The position numbers and the translations under genes were made by a program. The notes under the pieces are model-generated. The model saw nothing but the letters and a program-made list of their open reading frames with translations. It was not told where the DNA came from and made no database searches. A stretch of DNA of 64,000 nucleotides, from contig BPJO01000015.1 in the NCBI GenBank assembly GCA_026004655.1, positions 27,282 through 91,281 of the forward strand, written 5' to 3'. Each line of letters opens with the position of its first letter. The stretch's first letter is position 1. The stretch comes from Phycisphaerae bacterium. GTDB lineage: Bacteria; Planctomycetota; Phycisphaerae; Tepidisphaerales; Tepidisphaeraceae. Positions 47,096 through 55,929 of the stretch are shown one piece after another.

Positions 47096-48433
47096 TCAGT
47101 TAAACTTCCGGAAGACTGGTTGAACGCTTCGTCCTTCCAGATATTTTTCCACCCCATCGTCCAGCGCCTTTTGATAGACAACAAGTGACTCGGCCACTGC
47201 TTCGACGGTTTGTTGGATGTCTGCATCCGAATGAGCGGCCGAGACCACGAAACTCGGGGCGATGATCCCACGTTTCATGATTTCCTGCAGAAACAGCGTT
47301 CGAAAGGGTTGGCTTCGTTCTTTTTTCTGATCAAGGGTAACGAAAAAGGTCAACCAAGGACGTCCCACGATGTTGAAGTATTCACCGATCTGCAGATCCT
47401 CGATTACCTCACGAAGGCCTTTCTGCAATTTTTCACCCTGACGTGCCAGAATTCCACAAATATCCTGTTGTTCGTAGATATCGATCGTCTTGACACAGGC
47501 TGCAAGGGCGTGGGTTTCGGCACCATGGGTCAGAGATAACGCAAAACACCGTTCACGATCCTTATGTTCCAACCCCGCAAGCCTCATGACCTCGCGCCGG
47601 CCACATAACGCTGAAACCGAAAACCCGTTGGCCATCGCCTTGCCGAATGTACTGAGGTCGGGGGTGAAATCATAAAACGCCTGCGCCCCCCCGATGTGCC
47701 AACGAAAACCCGTCACGATTTCATCCAGAACAAGCAATGCCCCGTGCTGGTTGACCAGGGATTTAAGACGATGCAGATAATCCACCGGTGGAGGAACCAG
47801 GGTCTCGGCTTCGAGAATAAAACAAGCAATCTGACCGGGATATTGACTTAACAAGGTTTGGACCGATTCCAGGTCATTGTATTTGAACTTGACGGTCAGT
47901 TGACGGGTAGATTCGGGAATGCCACTGGTCATACCAGTGCTCCCCATAAACCAGTCATCCACGCTGAAAAAAGGATGATCCTGACAGATCGCAACCATGT
48001 CACGACCGGTATAGGCCCGGGCGAGCTTGACCGCAGCCGTGGTGGCGTCGGATCCGTTTTTACCGAACTTGATCATCTCAGCATGTTTAACCACTGACAA
48101 CACCCGCTCGGCCGCTTGTAACTCGATTTCGGACGGACGTGTAAAATTGACTCCCCGAATCATCGCCTGATAGGCCGCATCACAGATCGGTTGACAGGCA
48201 TGCCCGATGGTAACCGAACGAACGCCAGATCCGAACTCGATGAACTCATTTCCGTCGAGATCCCAAACATGCGAACCTTCTCCCCGGACAATGACCGGAC
48301 ACATATTTTCGGGGAACTGATCATCTCCTTTGGCGTAAGTGTGGGCAGCCCCGGGAATGAGCCGGCTGGCCCGTTTCTGATGAGCGATCGAACAGGCGTA
48401 GCTGCGTTGGCGAAAGGTTTGTACCGAGTTCAT
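47096..48433 (-). CDS. Class III PLP aminotransferase, glutamate-1-semialdehyde aminomutase-like
   Basis: A 445-residue pyridoxal-phosphate enzyme. ASRLIPGAAHTYAKGDDQFP near residue 25 resembles GSA aminomutase, VWDLDGNEFIEFGSGVRSVTIGHA is the class III N-terminal motif, LLVLDEIVTGFRW holds the cofactor-binding Asp, and the Schiff-base lysine is in FGKAMANGFSVSA near residue 265. True HemL has a slightly different start, and members of this branch with the AHTYAKGDDQ segment are often found in glycan or antibiotic gene sets, so the substrate is left open. The ATG at 48433 is preferred over 48454 because GAGAG lies before it and the N-terminus aligns better. Single gene, convergent with mdh. 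Confidence 0.82.
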   Translation of the reverse strand: MNSVQTFRQRSYACSIAHQKRASRLIPGAAHTYAKGDDQFPENMCPVIVRGEGSHVWDLDGNEFIEFGSGVRSVTIGHACQPICDAAYQAMIRGVNFTRPSEIELQAAERVLSVVKHAEMIKFGKNGSDATTAAVKLARAYTGRDMVAICQDHPFFSVDDWFMGSTGMTSGIPESTRQLTVKFKYNDLESVQTLLSQYPGQIACFILEAETLVPPPVDYLHRLKSLVNQHGALLVLDEIVTGFRWHIGGAQAFYDFTPDLSTFGKAMANGFSVSALCGRREVMRLAGLEHKDRERCFALSLTHGAETHALAACVKTIDIYEQQDICGILARQGEKLQKGLREVIEDLQIGEYFNIVGRPWLTFFVTLDQKKERSQPFRTLFLQEIMKRGIIAPSFVVSAAHSDADIQQTVEAVAESLVVYQKALDDGVEKYLEGRSVQPVFRKFN

Positions 48434-48597
48434 ACAGTCTCTCGGACCCTGCATCGGCTGAAAATCCGCGGTCCATAATGGTTTTTCAAAAAGATTTGGT
48501 CGCCGAGAGTCCGAGAATGTAGAAATAAGTCATAAATTGTCGATGATAAGAGAACCGGTACCGGATATTGGGGCGGAGCCCCAAGAGGATGACTGTC

Positions 48598-49650
48598 ATG
48601 ACAGACGTTTTAGATCAATCAGAAGTAGATGCCCTTCTGGCTGCCGTGGATGCAGGGACCGTTTCCACTGGTTCGTCTTCCAATCATTCCCAATCCCTCG
48701 AGATCTTTGGTTCCCACGGACGGTCCTCTGTCGATGTCCAGACCTACGATTTCAAACGTCCTGAACGTGTTTCAAAAGATCAGATGCGGGCGTTGGAGGC
48801 TTTGCACGAGGGATTTGGACGCAATTTCGGGGCTGCTTTGTCCGGGTACCTCCGAACGATTATCGAAGTGTCGGTTGCGCATATCGAACAATTAACTTAT
48901 TCAGAATTCATTCACTCTCTCCCTAATCCGACCTGTTTCAACCTTCTCAAAGCCGAACAACTGGACGGTCAGCTCTGCTTGGAAATCAGTCCGTTGATCA
49001 TTTATCCCATCATCGACCGGCTGCTGGGGGGATCTAACGCGGACCTGTTCATCCCGCAAAGACCCCTGACACAGATCGAGCAGAGGTTGGTCCAGCGGAT
49101 CACCGACCGCGCGATGCATTTTCTGTCCGAAGCCTGGAGCAACCTCACCCCTGTCACCTTTTCCCTGACCGATTTTGAGTCCAATCCTCAGCTCGTTCAG
49201 ATCGTTCCCCCCAATGAAACGGTCGTGGTGATCGGTTTCGAGTTGCGGATGGGCAATCGGGCAGGGACGATGAGCCTTTGCATCCCGTACAACGTCATCG
49301 AACCGATCATGAATCAGCTCAGTGCACAAAGCTGGTTCACTTATGTCAAACGGGCTGGGGGTGAAGATTCGGTTCGTAAAGTTGCGAGGACGGTTTCGAC
49401 CGCGCAAGTTGAAATTCGGGCGATCTTGGCCCGGACACGCATAAGTCTGAATGATCTTTTAATGCTCCAGCCGGGGGATTTGATCACGACCGAAAAACGC
49501 GTCGGAACAGAAATGGTGCTTCAGATCGAAGGTAAAAACAAGTTCCACGGGATACTCGGTCAATTCCACGGTAAAAAGGCCATTCGTATCACACGTCCGA
49601 TCAAAGCCCCCCCACCGGAACCGTCCATTGAACCCCGAGCCCAGAACTGA
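48598..49650 (+). CDS. fliM: Flagellar motor switch protein FliM
   Basis: A 350-residue FliM. The N-terminal CheY-binding peptide is LDQSEVDALLAAV (residues 4-16), the middle domain has FKRPERVSKDQMRALEALHEGF and LLGGSNADLF, and the C-terminal SpoA/SwrAA domain ends in VQIEIRAILARTRISLNDLLMLQPGDLITTEK-like sequence. It forms the C-ring with FliG and FliN and sets motor direction. The ATG at 48598 is chosen because AAGAGG lies nine bases upstream and the CheY-binding peptide should begin the protein. No other flagellar gene is in the window, so it is separated from its partners. Confidence 0.94.
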   Translation: MTDVLDQSEVDALLAAVDAGTVSTGSSSNHSQSLEIFGSHGRSSVDVQTYDFKRPERVSKDQMRALEALHEGFGRNFGAALSGYLRTIIEVSVAHIEQLTYSEFIHSLPNPTCFNLLKAEQLDGQLCLEISPLIIYPIIDRLLGGSNADLFIPQRPLTQIEQRLVQRITDRAMHFLSEAWSNLTPVTFSLTDFESNPQLVQIVPPNETVVVIGFELRMGNRAGTMSLCIPYNVIEPIMNQLSAQSWFTYVKRAGGEDSVRKVARTVSTAQVEIRAILARTRISLNDLLMLQPGDLITTEKRVGTEMVLQIEGKNKFHGILGQFHGKKAIRITRPIKAPPPEPSIEPRAQN

Positions 49651-49667
49651 AACCCGATCGTTATTAC

Positions 49668-50423
49668 ATGACAGCCTCGCGGACTTCCTCTTCTCCCTAT
49701 CAACCGATAGGATACTTTGCCGCTAGCGAATCGGCCAAGGCGTCTTTGTATTTTTTGCTTCCGTTGATCGTGCTTTACGAAGTGGGGACTTGGTATTGGA
49801 CGTATAATCCCGAAACGAACACCGAGCAACGAATAGTCGCCTTCAGTTTGTGGCGAGACTCCTTGGCGGCTTTGGGGGCAACAGCCCGATGGGTCGCCCC
49901 GGCGGGAGTCGTGAGTGTGTTATTCGGATTAATTCTGTTCCGACGGGAAAAAATCCGACTTTCGGTGGGGATCTTTTTGGGAATGGCTGTCGAAAGCCTT
50001 TTGCTGGCTTTGCCTCTCATCCTTTTGGGAATATTGCTAGCCAAGGTTAACTGGACACTCCTGGTCGGAGGGTTCTCCCCGGTCGCACCGGATCTGATCC
50101 TGTCGATCGGAGCGGGAATATACGAGGAGTTTGTGTTTCGTCTGATCGGTTTTGCAGTGCTCCATTTTATCTTCTCAGATTTTCTTTCTCTTCGTGATCC
50201 GATCGTGTCAGTAGGAATGGTGTTAATCAGTGGTGTTATTTTTTCACTCTACCATTACTGGGGTTCAGAGCCTTTCCAAACGCAAACCTTTGTGTTTCGC
50301 AGTTTGGCGGGGTGCTATTTTGGGGGGATAATGCTAACCCGTGGATTTGGCATAACTGTTGGATGTCACGCGAGTTATGACATTCTGATCTCGTTATTGC
50401 GCGTTTTGTCGCATGATACGTGA
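49668..50423 (+). CDS. CPBP-family intramembrane metalloprotease
   Basis: A 251-residue integral membrane protein with about seven hydrophobic helices. The CPBP/Abi active-site motifs are present: EE-x3-R in YEEFVFRLIGF near residue 148, and a second motif FSLYHYWG near 195 with the catalytic His, then GCHASYD near 233. Relatives include CAAX-processing endoproteases and bacteriocin-immunity proteins; the substrate is unknown. It lies 17 bases after fliM on the same strand and may share its message. Confidence 0.85.
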   Translation: MTASRTSSSPYQPIGYFAASESAKASLYFLLPLIVLYEVGTWYWTYNPETNTEQRIVAFSLWRDSLAALGATARWVAPAGVVSVLFGLILFRREKIRLSVGIFLGMAVESLLLALPLILLGILLAKVNWTLLVGGFSPVAPDLILSIGAGIYEEFVFRLIGFAVLHFIFSDFLSLRDPIVSVGMVLISGVIFSLYHYWGSEPFQTQTFVFRSLAGCYFGGIMLTRGFGITVGCHASYDILISLLRVLSHDT

Positions 50424-50453
50424 TAAGATTTTTCTACCGTTTCTAAAAACAGT

Positions 50454-50462
50454 TGCTATACT
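50454..50462 (+). promoter_or_regulatory. Extended -10 promoter of the DUF2617 leader
   Basis: TGCTATACT gives an extended -10 element (TG-n-TATACT). No good -35 box is present 17 bases upstream, which fits an extended -10 promoter. Predicted transcription start near 50469 would produce a leader of about 218 bases. Confidence 0.45.
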
Positions 50463-50468
50463 TTGGCA

Positions 50469-50686
50469 CCAAAGAACCGAAAAATCGGTTCTGAATGGTC
50501 GGGGTCGTAGAAAATGCACAATTCGGTGTAGGCGGGCTGAATTGGATGAGGCCCGCCGGTTCTATTATGTCCAGCTGCGGGTCGAGGCACCGATTTGTGT
50601 AAGTACTTTTTCAAAAGTAATTTATGACCCGCAAGCGGGACCTTTTTTGGAGGAACAGTCCTCCCGGAAGGCACGGAAGCAAAACT
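50469..50686 (+). promoter_or_regulatory. Structured 5' leader with attenuator-like architecture
   Basis: Several stems lie in order: AGAACCGA/TCGGTTCT (50473-50492), GGCGGGC/GCCCGCC (50531-50557), GCGGGTC (50577-50583) pairing with GACCCGC (50626-50632) around the inner stem TACTTTT/AAAAGTA, and GGAGGA/TCCTCC (50649-50664). The GACCCGC strand can instead fold with the next bases as CCCG-CAAG-CGGG, followed by TTTTTT at 50643-50648. These alternatives are mutually exclusive, as in an antiterminator and terminator. I do not recognise a known riboswitch class here. Confidence 0.5.
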
Positions 50687-51238
50687 ATGAGCAATCGTAC
50701 CAAACAACGTCGTTGTAGCGGGTTGACGTTGATGTTATATCAGCGGACCCTGCATCCGGAACTTTTCAAGATCCACGCAGCCGAACAGGTCAGTCGAAGA
50801 ACCTATGACGCAGACCTCTGGATCGTCGAGGGTGGGCACGTCATCACCTTCACGGCTGCCAAAAACACGCTTACCGAGGTGATTATCAATTCCCCTCCTT
50901 CCTTGACGGACCGGGGATTGATCCAGACGATCCCCTGCCGAGGCGAACGGTATCATGAAATGACCGCTCCCGGAAATGTCAAATACATGATCTCCACCCA
51001 GGAAGAACAACTGACCCAGACCCTTTACGATGCCAGTCGTGAAGAAATCCGTCAGTACGCGCTCAAACGCGAATACCTGATGGTGGATGTTCCCGGAACT
51101 CCCGACGGACAAGGCGGGTTTCTGTCCGTCCTCGATATTGACCGTCGAAGCCATGAACTGGTGGTACACGCGTTCCACCTGTTCGATGACAGCCTGATGG
51201 TTATCAAGACCCAGGGGATCTTCGAAGTCGGCAGGTAA
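50687..51238 (+). CDS. DUF2617-like protein
   Basis: A 183-residue protein without signal peptide or membrane helix. QRTLHPELFKIHAAEQVSRR near residue 20, DLWIVEGGHVITF near 45, the RGERYHEM segment and the C-terminal VVHAFHLFDDSLMVIKTQGIFEV match my memory of DUF2617, a family of unknown function. The ATG at 50687 is chosen because CGGAAG lies before it and the longer frame would run into the leader stems. It follows the 218-base structured leader and ends in an intrinsic terminator at 51263-51302, so it forms its own regulated transcript. Confidence 0.72.
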   Translation: MSNRTKQRRCSGLTLMLYQRTLHPELFKIHAAEQVSRRTYDADLWIVEGGHVITFTAAKNTLTEVIINSPPSLTDRGLIQTIPCRGERYHEMTAPGNVKYMISTQEEQLTQTLYDASREEIRQYALKREYLMVDVPGTPDGQGGFLSVLDIDRRSHELVVHAFHLFDDSLMVIKTQGIFEVGR

Positions 51239-51262
51239 CACTGCCCTATCGCGACTCAACCG

Positions 51263-51302
51263 CGACCTCGAAGCCCCACCGCTTCGAGGTCGTTTTCGTT
51301 TT
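51263..51302 (+). terminator. Intrinsic terminator after the DUF2617-like gene
   Basis: CGACCTCGAAGC (51263-51274) pairs with GCTTCGAGGTCG (51281-51292), 12 perfect pairs around a six-base loop, followed by TTTTCGTTTT. It lies 24 bases after the stop codon. Confidence 0.88.
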
Positions 51303-51516
51303 ATCGTGCTCGAATCGGTGCGGAATGTGATACACGGAAACAACCTGATCAAGACATGTCAAGCAAACACTTTATTTGAAAAGGTTTAACTTAATTCACA
51401 CGGATCAGGCTTCAATGACCGGTCCTAACAAGTTAAGATCCATTTGTACCAGAAGGTATCAGCGATATGTCTGCTCATGAAACAAAACTTCAGAGCTTAA
51501 CACCCTGATAGAACCT

Positions 51517-52188
51517 ATGGATACCATCCTCCAACCTCCTTCATTCCCCTCACCGGGTAGCGGCTTGACGGCTAACGTCCTGGTTTTAAACAAGTTCTAT
51601 CAAGCCATCCGCGTCGTGAATGTCAAACGGGCTTTTTCCCTGCTTGCCAAAGATATTGCGGAAGTGGTCCACATCGAAACCGATTCAACCGGACAGTCCG
51701 TCTGGCAAAATATGGATCTGAGTGAATGGACACAGCTGTCTCTACTCAAAAAACAGTTCGAACCGGACGGATTTGACTGGATCCATACGGTCCGATTCGC
51801 GATGGCGGTGCCTAAGATCATCCGATTGCTCGGATACGACAAACTTCCTCGTCAGGACGTCAAGTTCAACCGACGCAACATCTTTGCTCGGGACGGCAAC
51901 CGATGTCAGTATTGTGGCAAGAAGTTTTCCACGGTCGACCTTTCGTTGGACCACGTCATCCCACGTTCTCAAGGCGGAAAAAGCACTTGGGATAACATCG
52001 TCTGCTGCTGCGTCAAATGCAATGTCAAAAAGGGTGGGCGTACCCCGGAACAGGCCCACATGAAACTTCTCAGCAAACCCGTCAAACCCAAACGTTCTCC
52101 CGTCATCGGGTTTAAGCTCGCTGACGCACGATACCGGAGCTGGAAGCAGTTTCTGGACGAAGCTTACTGGACCGTGGAATTGAAATAA
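51517..52188 (+). CDS. HNH endonuclease domain protein
   Basis: A 223-residue protein of a family common in planctomycetes. The N-terminus (VLVLNKFYQAIRVVNVKRAFSLL) is a conserved helical region, and the HNH domain at about 125-190 has CQYCGKKFSTVDLSLDHVIPRSQGG, then WDNIVCCCVKCNVKKGGRTP: four zinc cysteines plus the His-Asn-type catalytic centre. These HNH proteins may process nucleic acid but have no known physiological role; there is no sign of a mobile element here. The lipoprotein gene follows within 25 bases. No clear Shine-Dalgarno precedes the ATG. Confidence 0.88.
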   Translation: MDTILQPPSFPSPGSGLTANVLVLNKFYQAIRVVNVKRAFSLLAKDIAEVVHIETDSTGQSVWQNMDLSEWTQLSLLKKQFEPDGFDWIHTVRFAMAVPKIIRLLGYDKLPRQDVKFNRRNIFARDGNRCQYCGKKFSTVDLSLDHVIPRSQGGKSTWDNIVCCCVKCNVKKGGRTPEQAHMKLLSKPVKPKRSPVIGFKLADARYRSWKQFLDEAYWTVELK

Positions 52189-52209
52189 CTCCCCTCGGAG
52201 CCCTCGGGA

Positions 52210-52605
52210 ATGAGGATCTCAACCGTCTGTTTATTCATTGTCTTTGTTGGTCTAGCAGGGTGTGAACCCTATCAACCCCCTACGCCTACGACTCGTACGA
52301 TCAACCCCAGACAACTCAGCGGTCAGTGGCGGATGGTCTCAAGTCTTGGGTACATCGGAATTCTGAGCATCTATCCGGATGGAACCTGCACTTACCGCCC
52401 GACGGAAGCTTCGGATCCTGTCCAAGGGATCTGGACACTGAACAAATCGGATTTCCAAGCCACATGTGGGTCACTTTCGGTCAATGGCTATCTCGTGGAC
52501 CGACCCGAATCTCCGATCGGGATCTTGATTTTCGGTGGAGACGGAGAACTCGGGCAGTATGCCGCATGGGACTATCTAGGACCGGTGACCCCGTTCGGGT
52601 CTTGA
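52210..52605 (+). CDS. Small predicted lipoprotein
   Basis: A 131-residue exported protein. The lipoprotein signal MRISTVCLFIVFVGLAGC ends in a lipobox with Cys18 as the lipidation site, followed by a Pro/Thr-rich linker and a small beta-rich domain (LSGQWRMVSSLGYIGILSIYPDGTC) that resembles lipocalin-like or META-type folds only in general pattern. Function unknown. It begins 22 bases after the HNH gene and is convergent with ispH. Confidence 0.75.
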   Translation: MRISTVCLFIVFVGLAGCEPYQPPTPTTRTINPRQLSGQWRMVSSLGYIGILSIYPDGTCTYRPTEASDPVQGIWTLNKSDFQATCGSLSVNGYLVDRPESPIGILIFGGDGELGQYAAWDYLGPVTPFGS

Positions 52606-52660
52606 TTGTCTATTTTTCCGGCAGGGTTTGACAGGGTTGCCAGGTCCTCTCGGATCCGGT

Positions 52661-53602
52661 TCAGACGTGTAAAACGGGCAGTTGACGAACACTTTTGGGC
52701 AGCTCAAAGTCGATATCCTCGCGGACCAGTTCGCGGGTTTCGATTTGCGCACCGAACTCGACTTTCAATCGTTCGAGCAATTGTTGCACCAGGTGGTCAG
52801 GCGCTGAAGCCCCTGCGGTAACCAGGACGACTTTGACACCAGTCAACCATTCCGGGTTAAGCTCGCTGGCGTCATCGATCAAATACCCCCGTTTGCCTGC
52901 CTCGATCGCCCGGTCGACCAGACGCTGACTGTTGCTGGAGTTTTTGCTCCCGATTACCAACACCACATCGACCTCCGGCGCCCAGGTGCTGACCGCGTTC
53001 TGACGATTGGTCGTCGCATAACAGATATCCTCTTTCTGCGGAAAACGGATATCAGGAAACTTGCGTTTCAATACTTCTATTACCCGATTGGCGTCACTCA
53101 GACTCAGAGTCGTTTGTGTGGTAAAAGCCAGCTTTGTACCGGGTGGAAAGTCCAGTTTTTCGGCTTCTTCTGCGTCTTCAACCACGACAATCCGGTCCGG
53201 CGCCTCTCCGACGGTCCCGACGGCTTCGTCGTGATTTCGATGTCCGATGAAGATGATGGTGTACCCGTCGCGGGCGTACCGAATGACCTGAGCGTGCACC
53301 TTATGCACCAGCGGACAGGTCGCATCGACCTCGTAAAGTCGTCGAGTTCGGGATGAACTCCTTACCTCGGGAGACACGCCGTGGGCAGAATAAACGACCA
53401 ACTCCCCTTCGGGAACTTCGTCGATCGAGTTGACAAATGTCACCCCTCTGGCTCGAAAATCATCCACCACGTGTTTGTTATGAACGATTTCATGAAATAC
53501 ATAGACCGGAGGGCCTTTTCGACGCAGGACTTCATTAACCACTTCGATGGCCATGTTGACACCGGCACAGAAACCCCGGGGATTAGCTAGAATCACCTTC
53601 AT
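52661..53602 (-). CDS. ispH: 4-hydroxy-3-methylbut-2-enyl diphosphate reductase
   Basis: A 313-residue last enzyme of the MEP isoprenoid pathway, making IPP and DMAPP. The three cluster-binding cysteines are present: Cys12 in NPRGFCAGV, one in DATCPLVHKVH near residue 96 and one in EDICYATTNRQ near 195. The catalytic Glu/His residues in EIVHNKHVV and GHRNHDEAVGT are also present. Length matches IspH. It diverges from the DUF1015 gene and converges on the lipoprotein gene. Confidence 0.96.
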   Translation of the reverse strand: MKVILANPRGFCAGVNMAIEVVNEVLRRKGPPVYVFHEIVHNKHVVDDFRARGVTFVNSIDEVPEGELVVYSAHGVSPEVRSSSRTRRLYEVDATCPLVHKVHAQVIRYARDGYTIIFIGHRNHDEAVGTVGEAPDRIVVVEDAEEAEKLDFPPGTKLAFTTQTTLSLSDANRVIEVLKRKFPDIRFPQKEDICYATTNRQNAVSTWAPEVDVVLVIGSKNSSNSQRLVDRAIEAGKRGYLIDDASELNPEWLTGVKVVLVTAGASAPDHLVQQLLERLKVEFGAQIETRELVREDIDFELPKSVRQLPVLHV

Positions 53603-53708
53603 TACTAAATAGTATCAGTGGCACCGGGTTGTCGGGCAAGCTTTCAGCAGTTTCAGGATTGAAAACTGGCATGAGGCGCGTATCCTGCCCGTTCCATTAG
53701 GAGCACCC

Positions 53709-55022
53709 ATGGCCGACATCAAACCGTTTCAGGCAATTCGTTATTCTTCACGATTTGGCACGGATCTATCTGATCTGATTGCCCCACCTTATGACGTATT
53801 GGACGGGAGCGGGAAATCGGCCTTGTTATCCCGAAGCCCCCGCAACATTGTCGAGATCGACTTGCCTCATCTACCTGCCAAACAGGTCGGACCGGACGAA
53901 TGTTATGTCCGTTCGGCCGACACACTCAACCGATGGTTGGCGGATGGAACCCTGATCCGAGATTCTGAACCGGCCATTTATGCCTATACGCAGGTTTTCA
54001 CCATTCACGGGCGGACCTACCACCGACGGGGTTTTTTTGCGGTCGTGAAACTCGAACCCTTCAGCACCCCAACGGAGCCGACTCAGATTGTTCCTCATGA
54101 AAAGACCTATCCGGACGCGATCATTGACCGTCTGAAGCTGACGACCGCCACCGGTGTTCAGCTTTCCCCTATTTTTGGTCTGTTCCCGGATGAAACCGGG
54201 ATCGTCAACCAGCACCTGTATTCAGGATTGGGCCCCCCTCCGATCACGGGAACACTAGACGGGGTGGTTAACCAGCTCTGGCCTGTTACAGACAAACAGG
54301 TGATCGATCATGTCACTGAAGCCATGAAATCCCGCAAGATTTACATCGCTGACGGGCATCATCGGTATACAATGGCTTTGGCTTACCAGAAACAGGTCGC
54401 CGAAGCGTACGGGGGTCGGCTTCCAGAGGATCATCCGGCCAATTATTGCCTGTTCGTCTTGTTGAGCATGCACGACCCTGGGTGTGTCATCCTTCCGACA
54501 CACCGGATCGTCGGCAACCTGAAATCGTTCGATCTTTCCACCTTCCGTCAAAAGTTGTCCGGGGTTTTCACGGTGCAGGAATCGGGGTATTCGGTGGACC
54601 AGATCCGAGATTTTGAACAAGCCATATCGAAAGAGTCCCACACGGTTTTCGGTCTGTACGATGCTAAAACGCGCCGGTTGTACACCCTGAGGCTGATCCA
54701 GCCGGACATCCTGGCGTCTCACGAACCAGGACAATCCCCCGCTTGGCGCCGACTCGACGTGGCCATTCTTCGAAGGTACCTGCTGGACGAAATAATCCAG
54801 CCGACCTTTGCTGACGGCGACGTGAAACTCGCTTACACCGCCTATGCTGACGAAATCCCTACACTGACGGATGGAGAGAAGTATCCTCTGGCGTTGATTC
54901 TACGGCCCACCCCGTTAAAGGCTTTGGAAGATCTCGGGGTTCACGGCGAAGTCATGCCCCAGAAAAGCACCTTTTTCTATCCTAAATTGGCAACGGGTCT
55001 GGTTATTAATCCGGTGTCTTGA
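53709..55022 (+). CDS. DUF1015 family protein
   Basis: A 437-residue cytoplasmic protein. ADIKPFQAIRYSSRF near residue 2 and LIAPPYDVLD near 24 mark the N-terminus, VPHEKTYPDAIIDRL is near 135 and the most conserved block IADGHHRYTMALAYQ is near 216. The GHHRYE-type motif is shared with the serine/homoserine kinase SbnI in this family, which supports a possible amino-acid kinase role, but that is inference. TAGGAG lies before the ATG. Transcribed alone, convergent with the rhomboid gene. Confidence 0.92.
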   Translation: MADIKPFQAIRYSSRFGTDLSDLIAPPYDVLDGSGKSALLSRSPRNIVEIDLPHLPAKQVGPDECYVRSADTLNRWLADGTLIRDSEPAIYAYTQVFTIHGRTYHRRGFFAVVKLEPFSTPTEPTQIVPHEKTYPDAIIDRLKLTTATGVQLSPIFGLFPDETGIVNQHLYSGLGPPPITGTLDGVVNQLWPVTDKQVIDHVTEAMKSRKIYIADGHHRYTMALAYQKQVAEAYGGRLPEDHPANYCLFVLLSMHDPGCVILPTHRIVGNLKSFDLSTFRQKLSGVFTVQESGYSVDQIRDFEQAISKESHTVFGLYDAKTRRLYTLRLIQPDILASHEPGQSPAWRRLDVAILRRYLLDEIIQPTFADGDVKLAYTAYADEIPTLTDGEKYPLALILRPTPLKALEDLGVHGEVMPQKSTFFYPKLATGLVINPVS

Positions 55023-55069
55023 ATCAACCTTTACCGACCATTTGGCTGCATTTGCAGGAATAACAGTTG

Positions 55070-55822
55070 TCAAGATGGAATATCTTGTCCGGAGTTTTGC
55101 TTTAGAAGCATTCGTCGAGCGAGAATCCAACCCATGACCGCCCCACCGATGTGGGCAGCATGTCCACCGGCGTTTTCCCAATGCCAAGCGACGGCTGCGA
55201 CGCTTAATCCGATCATCAGAATCGCAACGGTGCGTAGTTTCAGGTCAATCGGTGGAAACAAAAGCATGACCTCTTCGTCCGGTGCGATCATCGCTGCTGC
55301 CAAAAGTAACCCGTAAATGCTTGCCGAAGCACCCACCAAAGGCGTGTAAGCGTTGACCGTGAGAATATCGAGCAAACCGAATATCAGGTGCGCCAACGGA
55401 CCGGCTGCACCGCAGAGAAGATAAAAGGTCAGAAATCGTGTTCTTCCGAGCTTCTGTTCCACGATCGGTCCTGCCAACCACAGTCCCATCATGTTCACAA
55501 ACAGATGAGTCAGATTGGCATGACAGAATTGGTATGTCAGAAAACGCCACAACTGCCCACCCCGGATCGCCAGATCGAATGAAAAATAACCGTAACTTTG
55601 CAAAAACGGATACTGAATCACCGTTGGTTGACCATTTTCCTGTTGATAGATCAACGGGACTCCGTCATGACGAAGGGCTACCCGACCGATCCCTTTAGTT
55701 GTCAACAACACATCTATTGCAAACACGGTGATGTTGATCAGCAAAAGCCACCCTGTCACCCTCTTCCATAGGGTGACAGGTGGATCGATCGATACGGACG
55801 GGGTGGTCTGTGTCTGTGACAT
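55070..55822 (-). CDS. Rhomboid-family intramembrane serine protease
   Basis: A 250-residue membrane protein with six to seven helices. The catalytic Ser lies in LVGASASIYGLLLAAAM near residue 165 (GxSx-type), the catalytic His in HAAHIGGAVMGWILARR near 230 and the supporting His/Asn in FCHANLTHLFVNMMGLW near 100. All three positions are intact, so it should be an active intramembrane protease; the substrate is unknown. It contacts the DUF1015 gene only by convergence. Confidence 0.92.
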   Translation of the reverse strand: MSQTQTTPSVSIDPPVTLWKRVTGWLLLINITVFAIDVLLTTKGIGRVALRHDGVPLIYQQENGQPTVIQYPFLQSYGYFSFDLAIRGGQLWRFLTYQFCHANLTHLFVNMMGLWLAGPIVEQKLGRTRFLTFYLLCGAAGPLAHLIFGLLDILTVNAYTPLVGASASIYGLLLAAAMIAPDEEVMLLFPPIDLKLRTVAILMIGLSVAAVAWHWENAGGHAAHIGGAVMGWILARRMLLKQNSGQDIPS

Positions 55823-55929
55823 CCACTAAAGATTAAAATGAATATCCCGACTCGTCACGTGCCCTGTGCTTACACATAATGAAAGATCGACCGTTCCGTT
55901 CGTCAAGTAGCGAAATACCGCAGAGCATC

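Noticed and set aside
50641..50690. Resemblance of CCCGGAAGGCACGGAAGC to the GGAAGGAAGC loop of SRP RNA or to an RNase P core
   Set aside because: The flanking helices of SRP RNA and the other RNase P blocks are absent, and the segment sits directly before a start codon.
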